From NCBI GenBank assembly GCA_023512835.1, contig CM042089.1, forward strand, positions 16,542,562-16,606,561: 64,000 nucleotides of DNA, written 5' to 3'. The notes under the pieces were generated by a model. The model did no database searches. It was not told the DNA's origin and saw nothing but the letters and a program-made list of their open reading frames with translations. Shown piece after piece: positions 24,279 through 33,432 of the stretch. The number at the start of each line of letters is the position of its first letter. The stretch's first letter is position 1. The translations under genes and the position numbers were made by a program. The DNA is from Taxillus chinensis (lineage: Eukaryota; Streptophyta; Magnoliopsida; Santalales; Loranthaceae).

Positions 24279-25269
24279 GAACACCTTACCTCTAGTGTTT
24301 GAAGTGGTTAACAAGGTAGATGATGTAGGATGATCGTTGTCATCGATTATTTAAGCAACTACAATCGTGGAAGGGCACTTTGAATTTCGATGCTTTGTGG
24401 GGTCCCACCAATCAGGATAGCTAATGAGTTCAAAGCAACGATCTTTGGAATGACCTCTTTGATTGCAATGGGTGCATTTATAGGTAGGTTTGTCGGATCT
24501 GTTGGAAGGCTTCAAATTGGCGGATTTAGGACAATTGAGGGATGTTTTATTGGATGGATGATGTGAAACCATAACGGAAGCTTCAGGTTTCTCTATATCT
24601 TCGTTCAAGGTAGTAGATCGTATGGCTTCACGGCGAACTAAGGAATAATACTCTTCCAAACTTGGGAGTCATTCATGTCGTAAGATTTACCGGCAGAATT
24701 GGTTAAAACATTTATCTAATCTAGCCAGAAAGATATGTACTCGAGTTTGCTCAATAGATTGTCGGTATGTTGTAACATCATCAAGATCTTTCATGACCAC
24801 TCTATCATGATGATCAAGTTACTAAAAGATCTTTATTAACTCTCCATAGTAGACGGAGAGTAATCGAACACCTTGTTTGGTTGAAAAAGCTCTCTGATGC
24901 AACGAATACACATGCATCTCATCATTACCATCATAGAAGGCTTTGGATAGAGCATTCCAGATTTCACAAGCAGTGGGTATACAGATATAACGCTTCATGA
25001 TGTCAGGAGTCATGGACATGAGAAGCCACCGTTTCACCTTTTGATTTTTGGCATACCATTTGTCATATCCCGTGGTTGAGACATAAGGTGGAGCAGATTT
25101 GCCAATGATGGAATAAAGTTTTTCTCATTCAAAGAATATGCATCTCCATCAATTAAGACCACACATCATAATTGGTTTTAGTAAGTTGAATGTCGACATT
25201 AAAGGCACCTTCCGATTGGACAAGGATTGGAACTGATTTGGGGCCAGAGGATTCAGTAATATCACCCAT
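24279..25269 (-). pseudogene. Copia D gag
   Basis: The start codon is at 25269 (MGDITESSGPK on minus), about 370 bp after the primer site. The N-terminal part contains LTKTNYDVW, the gag signature of copia elements. Next come the ACEIWNALSKAFY and LHQRAF segments of the capsid-like domain. The zinc knuckle CTHCNQRGHSKDRCF (C-X2-C-X4-H-X4-C) lies near 24460. Stops and frameshifts break the frame, for example after the first VW motif at about 25165 and near 24825. After the knuckle the frame runs into the protease on the other side of the solo LTR. The gag would package RNA in cytoplasmic particles but is non-functional as it stands. Confidence 0.75.
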
Positions 25270-25637
25270 TTTTGTTTTTTTTTTACACAAAAAAAAGAGA
25301 ATAAGGAGAGCGCTAGGCGTCGAAGTGGGTGGTTAGTGGTGGGCATGTGAATGGGCGTTTGGTGTTTGGCTTAGGCGGTTGGCGTGGGTTATGGTGATTG
25401 GGAGGAGGTTGATCAATGATAAAGTTGGTTAAAGGCAGCTGCAACACAGAAAAAGAAGGTGTGGGTGGTTGGTTGTTGGATTTGCGATTGTGCTGGCTTT
25501 GGAGTAGATTCAGTGATGGTAGCGGCGGATGGGAGAAAAAAGGCTCTCGTTCATAGAGAAAAAAAAGGATGGCTAGTATTTTGTTTTTGATTTGGGTTTT
25601 GGTTTGTTTTTGTGGTAAAACTCTTTCGACTTTTGTT

Positions 25638-25650
25638 GGCTCTAATATCA
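25638..25650 (-). other. Copia D primer binding site
   Basis: TGATATTAGAGCC on minus directly follows the LTR. It differs from the initiator-Met site TGGTATCAGAGCC by one G-to-A and one C-to-T change. Confidence 0.7.
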
Positions 25651-25846
25651 TGTAGAAAATACTGATTTTCTTATTCATTTCGGTCACTAAAATATATAGT
25701 ATAAATAGAGATTATTATCTAATCAAATCTCTTACAATCTTTATACAATCTTCTATATAAAGAAATAATATTAAATGATATTCTATTAATTAATAAGATA
25801 TATTAATTAATAGAATATCTTTTCTAAATGGGCAATAATCTCAACA
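25651..25846 (-). repeat. Copia D 5' LTR, 196 bp
   Basis: On minus it starts TGTTGAGATTATTG at 25846 and ends TTTTCTACA at 25651, next to the primer site. The short length fits small-LTR copia lineages such as Ale/Retrofit. It contains an 18-bp perfect palindrome pair, GATATTCTATTAATTAAT (25777-25794) and its inverse (25802-25819). The 3' LTR was not found. Confidence 0.7.
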
Positions 25847-26227
25847 GTTGATATATAAATATTTTATACTTACATTTTTCGTTTCAAGTCCATATATTGT
25901 TTTTTGTTTTTTGTTGATATTTTTCACGTCATATATTGTTTTTTCCTTTAGTTATACTGGTATATTATTAATCATATTGTTTATCTATTTCAAGTAAGTA
26001 TATTGTCTCTTCTGTTGGGTTATTAATCTTTAATCGTTATACTGTTTGTGGGATTATATAATTTATGTTTGATTAATTAATTGTTTGTTGGGAAAACGAA
26101 CTGGCCTGTGAGCTGGTTTGCGTTCATCTTGGTTTCATCACGTACCCTAGTTATACCAATTACATCTTCTTTTTTAAGTATCAATTTATCCCTATCATGG
26201 GTTTCTAACATCCTCTAGCCAAATTAG
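25847..26227. other. AT-rich spacer
   Basis: Thymine-rich DNA with repeated ATATTGTTTTTT phrases. No gene, RNA or element boundary seen other than the right edge at the TRIM array. Confidence 0.5.
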
Positions 26228-27564
26228 TGTCACGGGATCAAGGTTTTCACCCGTGCGGCACTCGGTCACCTTGGTGGATGCTCCGAGTAAGCCATACCGA
26301 TCGGGGGACACGTAGACTGGTTTCGTCCTGCCTTGGACTCATAAGGAGAATGACTCCAGTTCCCGACCAGTTTGTGCAGGGATAGCCAAGTCCCCTCTTC
26401 ATCGTCAGGTTCAAGACTAGCGGTGTACTCCCAACATTTAACCGGGTCGGTACATCTGAACTCTGAAAGAGCTCCATTGATCTCCCGCACGAACTGCCGT
26501 GCCGCCTATCCCATCCGCACCAGCTATGCTTTCCGCCTTGCCCCTCCACAAGTAGCGCACACCTGCGCCACTTGGGAGATGCCCACTAGCACCACGCTAT
26601 TCGGGGCGTGACATCCTCCCCCACTTGATTTTGCAATTTCCTCGTTGCATCAGCGAGTTTAGAGGAACCAAAATCGTTTGGCACGCTCCTTTAGACCCCC
26701 ATTTGTTAGGGGCTCCTTCCCAACTTGGGGTTAGGGACCACGCATATCTCTCAGGAGAGTGCTTCGGTGAGCTTCCTTGGAAATGGGCCGCAACTGGTCT
26801 GATACCACTTTGTCATGGGCTCAAGGTTTTCGCCCGTGCGATACTCGGTCACCCTATTGGATGCTCCAAGTAAGCCATATTGATTGGGGTACACATAGAC
26901 TGGTTTTGCCCTTGCCTTGGGCTTATCAGGAGAACGACTCCAGGTTCCCGACTAGTTTGTGTAGGGATGTCCAAGTCCCCTCTTCATCGTCAGGTCGAGA
27001 CTAGCTAGTGGCGTACTCCCCGCATTTAATCAGGTTGGTACGTCCGGACTTTGAATGGGTGCCATTGATCTCCCACACGATGGCCGTGGAGCCTATCCCG
27101 TCCACACCAGCTACGCTTTCCATCTTACCCCTCTGCAAGTAGCGCGCACCTGTGCCACTTGGGAGACGCCTACCAGCACCACACAGTTCGTGGCGTGACA
27201 TCTTGTCACGGGGTTAGGGTTTTCACCCGTGTGGCACTCGGTCACTTTGGTGGATGGTCCGAGTAAGCCATACCGATCGGGGTACATGTAAACTGCTTTT
27301 GCCCTGCCTTGGGCTCATCATGGTAATGGCTCCAATTCTCGATTAGTTTGTGTAGGGATGGCCAAGTCCTTTCTTCATCGTCAGGTCAGAGACTAGTGGT
27401 GTACTCCCCGCATTTAACCGGGTCGATACGTTTGAACTCGGAAGGGGCGTCATCGATCTCCCGCACGAACTGCAGTGGAGCCTATCCTGTCCACACCAGC
27501 TATGCTTTCTGCCTTGCCCCTCCACAATTAGCGCACACCTGCGCCACTTCGGAGATGCCTACCA
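26228..27564 (-). mobile_element. Second TRIM array, minus strand, cut by Tekay F
   Basis: LTRs lie at 26228-26613 and 26811-27200, plus a third starting at 27204. All match the LTRs of the array at 15428-17224 in reverse orientation. Between the first two is a short internal region with a PPT next to the first LTR (TCCTCCCCCACTTG on plus) and a primer site (CTGATACCACTT, plus strand 26799-26810) next to the second. The second and third LTRs are separated by only three bases (TCT), so an internal region has been lost. The third LTR stops at GCCTACCA, where a Tekay LTR begins (27565). Its last 30 or so bases are expected on the far side of that insertion. Confidence 0.75.
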
Positions 27565-27676
27565 TGTGAGGACCTGTGTCCTAGTTCAGAGAGTTAGAGG
27601 TTGGGACAGGCCTTATGATGCTAAAATTCTAGTTTTTATATGTTTTCTAGTATGTTGGAGTAAGCAAAAGAGGGAT

Positions 27677-27736
27677 CATGGTCAAATCCAGATCATCATG
27701 GTCAAATCTGAATCATCATGGTCAAATTCGGATCAA
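27677..27736 (+). repeat. 20-bp tandem triplicate
   Basis: CATGGTCAAAT starts at 27677, 27697 and 27717, exactly 20 bp apart. Confidence 0.85.
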
Positions 27737-27749
27737 GTCAAAATCTGGA

Positions 27750-27970
27750 GTCGGAGTAAGGACTCAATGATACGGAGTAAGGAGCCTTATTGAGGGAGTC
27801 TGAGCGATCCTTTAGCACGGAGTAAGGATCCAAGTGATCCCTTAGCACAGAGTAAGGATCAGAGTGATCTCATTAGTTTGAGCGATCCCTCAAACTCGGT
27901 AGTCCGGAGTAATCCATAGCGTGGCTAGCTCGGATTGATCGACAACATCAAGTGATCCGGAGTAGCGGAG
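27750..27970 (+). repeat. CGGAGTAAGG repeat cluster in the F LTR
   Basis: Copies near 27752, 27774, 27817 and 27848 and decayed ones near 27917 and 27957 share the CGGAGTAAGGA core with the copia E LTR at 815-1330. They lie upstream of the TATA zone. Confidence 0.7.
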
Positions 27971-28543
27971 GTAGGCACGAGGGTGACACGTGTTCTAAGC
28001 CACGTTGACCTAGTGTAGCCTGTTTTCTTTGTTATATATATATATATATATTATGTATTTTTGGGAGGGGAAAAGAAACCCTAGCCGCCATCGCACTGTT
28101 GGAGGAGAGAAAGAGAGAGATAACCTCGTTCGTTGTAGATACGTTCGTGTGGGTGGACGATATCTAGTGCAGAGGAGCAAGAGTAAGGAGGACCTTCCAA
28201 TTTCAAACCCTAATGCAACTAGATTCGAGGAAGGTGGTTCTGTCCCGTTGAATCTGTTTCAGTAGTTGTGGAGATTCTAAATGTTGACATTTCAAACTCT
28301 ATATTGATAAAATAGTTCGGGAAGCTATCACATTGTGATGAGTGATGTTAATGAGTATTGAGATTTGTTGATTTATGTGTATATGAGCATGTTGTATTGT
28401 GACGTTTGAATAAAGGTGTTGTATATATATATATATATATATTAAAGTGCATTGAGTATTGGGATATATGTGTGAGAATTGTTATTTTGAAATTTTGATG
28501 TGTGATGAGATGCTTGTGTGCATACTATTTTATTTGTATATGC

Positions 28544-28705
28544 GATATTGAGGTCCCATTGAGGGGACAGTCCTGCGTGGACCTGAGATATTGAGGTTCC
28601 ATTGAGGTAACAGTCCTGGATTGGACATGAGTTATTGAGGTCCCATTGAGGGGATGGTCCAAGAGTGGACACGAGCATTTAGGTTCCATTGAGGGAACCA
28701 CCTTT
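28544..28705 (+). repeat. 43-44-bp minisatellite, about 3.7 copies
   Basis: Units start at about 28544, 28587, 28631 and 28674, each with ATTGAGGT(C/T)CCATTGAGG. The last unit is cut by copia A. Confidence 0.85.
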
Positions 28706-28710
28706 GATTC

Positions 28711-30267
28711 TGTTGTTCCTGCAAGGTTGAGTTGTCATTGTTGTCAACATGTTGCAGGAAATGGACTCCGCAAGCTCGAAGGTCTAGGTCGAAGATCCGT
28801 ACTTGGTTGGATAACTTCGTAGAGTGATCTCTTAGAGTGAGCTCGTAGAGGGAGTCTAACTATGTACATTCTGACTCGAAGGTCGTAGATCATAAGACTC
28901 GAAGGTCGAAGACTCGCAGGACGTAGACTGACAGACGATGAGGCTCGTAGCACCCTCAAAGGACCACAGGGTCGAAGCCTCGTAGGGGTACAGGGTCAAA
29001 GCCTCGAAGGGACACAGGGTCGTAGGGTCGTAGACTCAAGGTGCAGACAGATGCAAAGCTGCATCTCGCAGATTTGAAGCTAAAACTCGTTGAGTCATAG
29101 CACGTAGGGTCGTAGACTGAAGCTCGCAGGGTCGTAGGACCTGTTGCACAGACCCGGAAGCATCTACTAGCCAAGGCAGAATGCAGTTGTCTGACTTGAA
29201 GATTCGTAGAGCTTAAAAGCATGTAGCACTAATTCTGACCTAGCTTCGAAGCCAAAAAGCAGAAGTATTGGAAGAGATGAATGCCCTTGGTTCACAGACT
29301 CAGACTCGAAGAATCGAAGAGGAAGACTCGTAGATGCGTAAAAAGGCTACGAGACAATATCTCTGAGGCTGTGGCTTGTGAAAGCAACGGAGCGCGCTAC
29401 GAAGGAGTGAAACGCGTGGACGCTCACCGTTTCAGTAAGTCGTTACCCAGGCAGTGGTTTTAAGTACACTAAGTACTGCAAAACACGTGGACATTATCCG
29501 AGAGGGGTGTAACTTGTTTATACGGTGAAGATAACAGGCTGAAACATACTTAACCCTAGCTAGAGGGTTTCGGACTTCGGCCGGCCTATAAAAAGCAAGG
29601 AATGTGCCTGACGTAAAGGGCGCGCCGAATAATATTCTTTGTGCAGTGAAGAAACGCATATGTAGATATACAAGAGGCGATGCAGAGTAGTTCATACACA
29701 GAGAGAGAGAGAGAGAGGGGGGATTGAAAGAAAGATAACGGTGAGTTCATCCGTCTTTCTTCCTTATACATTTAGTGAACAGATCGTGAGTCTGACAAAG
29801 GAGTGATTGAAGGTCGAGCATAGCAAACGGTCAATAGCACAGGAGCAGATTGCGTAGATAGATTTTTACAGTGAGTAAAGTCTAGAGCAATACTGTTTTT
29901 GTATTTGCATTGAAAAGAAGAGAGAGTTGATCCTATTTGTAAAAAGGGCTAGACCCTACTGTACTACAAGATATATAGTGGATTGGACTTGGTGTAGGTA
30001 CACCCTCACTACCGTGGAGTAGATCATATTGATCGAACCACGTATATTGTGTGTCTCTGTCTTTCTTTCCCATACATGCTTGCCTGTGACTGATTCTGCA
30101 TGAGACACTAATACATCATCCCAACGAAGACCGCATCAGTGAAAGAACTCTCCTAAGTATCCTACTCATAAAACTTAAGGAAAAGTTTTATAGTATACAG
30201 ATTCACCCCCCTCTCTGTATACAAACCCTTATTTAAAGATAACTGTGTTTGGAACCTAGGAATATCA
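28711..30267 (+). repeat. Copia A 5' LTR, 1557 bp
   Basis: Starts TGTTGTTCCTGC, the same as the 3' LTR at 63198, and ends GGAATATCA before the primer site. The 5 bases before it are GATTC; the matching duplicate would lie beyond the window. U3 (28770-29360) is filled with CTCGAAGG / GTCGTAG motifs. A TATA box (CTATAAAAAGC) is at about 29586. A GA tract follows at 29701-29719. The 3' LTR differs by small indels, so the element is not recent. Confidence 0.9.
29585..29595 (+). promoter_or_regulatory. Copia A promoter TATA box
   Basis: CTATAAAAAGC sits about 870 bp into the LTR, downstream of the repeat-rich U3 and upstream of the GA-rich leader. Confidence 0.6.
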
Positions 30268-30269
30268 AT

Positions 30270-30282
30270 TGGTATTAGAGCC
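30270..30282 (+). other. Copia A primer binding site
   Basis: TGGTATTAGAGCC, complementary to initiator-Met tRNA except for one C-to-T difference. It lies two bases after the LTR end. Confidence 0.85.
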
Positions 30283-30399
30283 CTGTTCTCACTGGAGGCA
30301 GATCTATCACTCTGTGAAGAAGTGATCTCACAACTTGATAAGTTGGTGTTGTTTGAGATCTGTGGCTTAACAGCTTAGTGACCAAGCAAGAGTCTTTAA

Positions 30400-32323
30400 A
30401 TGAAGATTCCAATCAGCGGACCGAGTACCAGCTCCAACTACCCTAAGAGAGTGCCTATCTTTGATAGCACAAATTATAAGATGTGGAGAGCGAGGATGGA
30501 GACTGTGTTTATGTCCACGGGTATGGATGTTGAGCAAGTGATTAGAGACGAATATATAGAACCATCCAATGACAGAGAACCCACAAGATTTGAAAGAAGA
30601 ACTTATGAGCTAAATGGCAGAGCTCTGAGTGTCATTACATCAGCACTTACAGACTCTAAATATGTAAAGGTGATGGACTGCAGGGTTGCGAAGGATTTAT
30701 GGGATAGACTCGAAAGTGTCTATTAAGGTGATGGCAGACTAAAGGAAACTAGGCTGCAACTGTATACTCAGAGATTCGAAGCTCTCAAAATGGAGGAGCA
30801 AGAGAGTATACAGGAGTTCTTTGTACGATTAACAGAAATTGTCAATGACATGCGAAGTCATGGCAAAAATAAAAAGAACTTTTCCATAGTAAAAAAGGTA
30901 TTGAGAGTTCTACCCAAAAGATTCATTTTACGGGTGGAAGTTTTGGAAAACAGCAGAGACCTAGAGACAATGTCATTGCAGGAGTTGCAATGCAGTCTGA
31001 CTGCATTCGAGGTGAAGCTGCACTCTTATGAAGAGCCATCTACATCTATATCCCAGCCTACAGTCAAGGAATCGAAAGAAGTAGCCTTCAAGGCTATGAG
31101 AAAATTAAAATTACAGAAGGAAGCTGAGTCCTCAGACGAACAAAAGGACAGTGACAGTGAAGATGGTGAAGATGAGGTGGTGGCCTACTTCACCAGAAAA
31201 TTCAAGAAGAATGGAGCAGGAAAGCAAGCTCGAGGAAAAGGGAAAGGAGGGCTTTCCCTCAGATGTTTTAAATGTGGAAAGCGGGGGCACTTTGCATCTC
31301 AATGCAAAGTGAAAGCTAATGACTTGGATGATGGAGCCTCAGATGAAGAGGATACAAAGTGAAGAAGTCATCATACCGAAGAAGCTATTCCACAAGAAGA
31401 CCAGCAGCTCCACAGAAGAAGAAGGGCTCACACAAGAATTACATGAGCCGGATTATTGAATCTGATGATGAAGTGGAATGTTTATCAGATTGTGCCTTTG
31501 TCGCCAAGATAGAGGTAGACAAAGGCAGCACTGCCTCTGACGAGGATGAGGCAGTAGAAGAAGTAGTAGATCTGGAGGAGGAGCTAGAGCTTGCTACTGA
31601 GGAGATCCGCAAGAGAGGTTGCAGGATAAAGCAGCTCAAGGGAGAGCTCAAGCTAGCCAAGGGAGAGCTTGGTGAAATCAAAGGTGAGAAGGATAGGGTG
31701 TTGGTGGACTCCAAGGCGTTCTGCGAGGAGATTGTCAATCTAAAGCTCAAGTTAGAGGAGCAAATCAAGATTTGTGATGACATCACCACAAAACTTACCA
31801 CCAGAGACACCACAATCCAATTGCTTGAAGAAGAACTGGTAGGCCTTCAACAGAAGATCTCAAAAGACGGAGCCGCCAAGCCTCAACCTCTGGCAGCTCC
31901 TAGATCAGATCACTCATCAAAGCACCAGACGCTCAGAAAAACGGGGCGACACCGCATGTTACGGGAATGGCTGTCAATTCAGATAATCCTACGAAGGTAG
32001 TCAATCCTTTTTCCCATGACAATCCACTGGATGAAATGGAGAGAGTGAGTGACGTGATCCTGAGCAACATGAAAGGGAAGGGTGGCATAAATGATGAGAA
32101 GATGGAGAGACATCCGAAGGAGTCCAAGCTTAATGGAGTGACCAAATGCTTTCAGAAATTTGAGCATTCCAGGAATGTGAAGAAATCTAACGCAAATGTC
32201 ATTTCTTCAAGTGTTCGGGTGCCCCTCAAGAAAGAAGGTAAACTTGTGAAACCAACCGTCAAGGCCAGGCCTATTTTGAAGAAGATCCCAGTTGTTCGGA
32301 GGGAGAACAACACCAGCTTTTAG
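30400..32323 (+). pseudogene. Copia A gag (SIRE/Maximus-like)
   Basis: The start is the first ATG after the primer site (30400). The N-terminal part contains FDSTNYKMWRARME, typical of copia gag. A TAA at 30724 breaks the frame, which resumes at once with the LYTQRFEALKM segment. The zinc knuckle CFKCGKRGHFASQC is encoded at about 31263. A frameshift near 31360 leads into a Glu/Lys-rich coiled coil (31570-31860), and another shift follows near 31970. Gag would form the cytoplasmic particle and bind RNA. The coiled coil between knuckles and the long gag fit SIRE/Maximus. At least one stop and two frameshifts make it non-functional. Confidence 0.85.
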
Positions 32324-32953
32324 GGTCACTGCTATTACTGTGCAGTGTGGGGACACATGGCCAGACACTGTTGGTGGAGGTATCCAGTGCAAAGTCCTAG
32401 AACTATGATGAAAACATCCACAAGGAACTTGCATCAGAAGGAAAGAAAGAAACCAGTTAGAAGTTTTTGCACTTACTGTCAGAAACAAGGTCATGAAGAA
32501 ACTTCATGCTGGTGGAAGCCAAAGCCGATTACCACAGGCAACAAGTTTGTTGTACTTTCGGACTTGGATGCTTGTGATAATTGCGGGAGTAAACAAAACA
32601 GTACAAGAAGAGTACTTATTCCTGAGCAGAATAAGAAAAAGGATACTGTGAAAGTTCAAGAGAAAAGGAAAGTGATAGCATTTCAGAAGACTATGAAGCC
32701 TACATCTCAGGGAGAATGCTTCAAGTCTAAAGTAAAACAGGGAGAGCGCTTCAAGTCTAAAGTAAAACAAGTCTATATGGCTAAAGGGAAAGAAGTGGCT
32801 CACATTGCTGAGATTGCATTGAAAGTAGACATCAAGGACAGACAGGGGATCCTTGATAGTGGCTGCTCAGGTCACATGACTGGTGACCTGAAGAAACTGT
32901 CAGATGTAAACAAAGACAAATCTGGCAAAGTGAGATTTGGCAATGATAGCTCT
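32324..32953 (+). pseudogene. Copia A nucleocapsid C-terminus and protease
   Basis: Two more knuckle-like motifs follow: CYYCAVWGHMARHC at about 32330 and CTYCQKQGHEETSC at about 32470. A 33-bp tandem duplication (around 32705-32768) repeats FKSKVKQ. The aspartic protease signature GILDSGCSGHMTG is at about 32847. It is followed by KVRFGND, where copia sequence ends. Integrase is absent: after this point the sequence is Athila gag, and copia resumes only at 61476 with the start of reverse transcriptase. About 1.3 kb of copia coding sequence is therefore missing (estimate from the usual family layout). Confidence 0.85.
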
Positions 32954-32964
32954 CTAAATTCATG

Positions 32965-33432
32965 CAGACTAAATTCATGTCTAAATACTTTCCTCCTTCC
33001 AAGGTGATTCAGCTCAGAGGGGAAATCAGCAGATTCAGGCAAGATGAGATGGAGACTCTTCATGAGGCTTGGGAGCGCTTTAAAGATTTGATAAGAAGAT
33101 GCCCTGACCATGGAAGACCCCAATGGATTCAAATTGAATCTTTCTACACTGGTCTCCAGTCTCACTCACAAGATAAGGTGAATGCAGCTGCTGGAGGATG
33201 TTTAATGAATTTAGAGCCTGATGCTGCAGCTGAACTCTTAGAGAGACTGTCTTTAGCTAATTGGCAGTGGTCGAACGTACGGACTGCAAGGCCAAGGGAG
33301 AAAATAGCTTCAGTTGACAATTCTTCCAACGATATGCAAGACCAGATCCAGGCTTTAGTGAAAAGCATGGAAATGTTGGCTCTTAAAGTCGGAGGATCAC
33401 AACAAGCCTCACCAGTAGTTGAGCAAGGATGG
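32965..33432 (+). pseudogene. Athila-like gag, central part
   Basis: The frame reads KFMSKYFPPSKV, EAWERFKDLIRRCPDHG and WIQIESFYTGL, the core of the Ty3/gypsy gag (Retrotrans_gag) domain in Athila form. It begins abruptly next to copia A protease sequence, so the gag N-terminus is missing here. A matching N-terminal piece is found inverted at 59527-59597. After residues around QASPVVEQG it is cut by element B. The last five bases, GATGG, are the target-site duplication. The frame continues at 42946 with SGAKEANYVGG. Confidence 0.85.

Larger units (their letters stand above)
27565..28710 (+). repeat. Tekay F LTR, interrupted by copia A
   Basis: Starts TGTGAGGACCTGTGT, comparable to TGTAAGGACCCGTAT of element C, in the middle of a TRIM LTR. 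It contains a 20-bp triplicate (27677-27736) and CGGAGTAAGG repeats (27750-27970). A TA-rich TATA zone (28034-28052) is followed by a leader with AAACCCTAGCCGCC. A 43-bp minisatellite lies at 28544-28705. It breaks at 28710, where copia A begins. The rest of F lies beyond the window. Confidence 0.65.
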
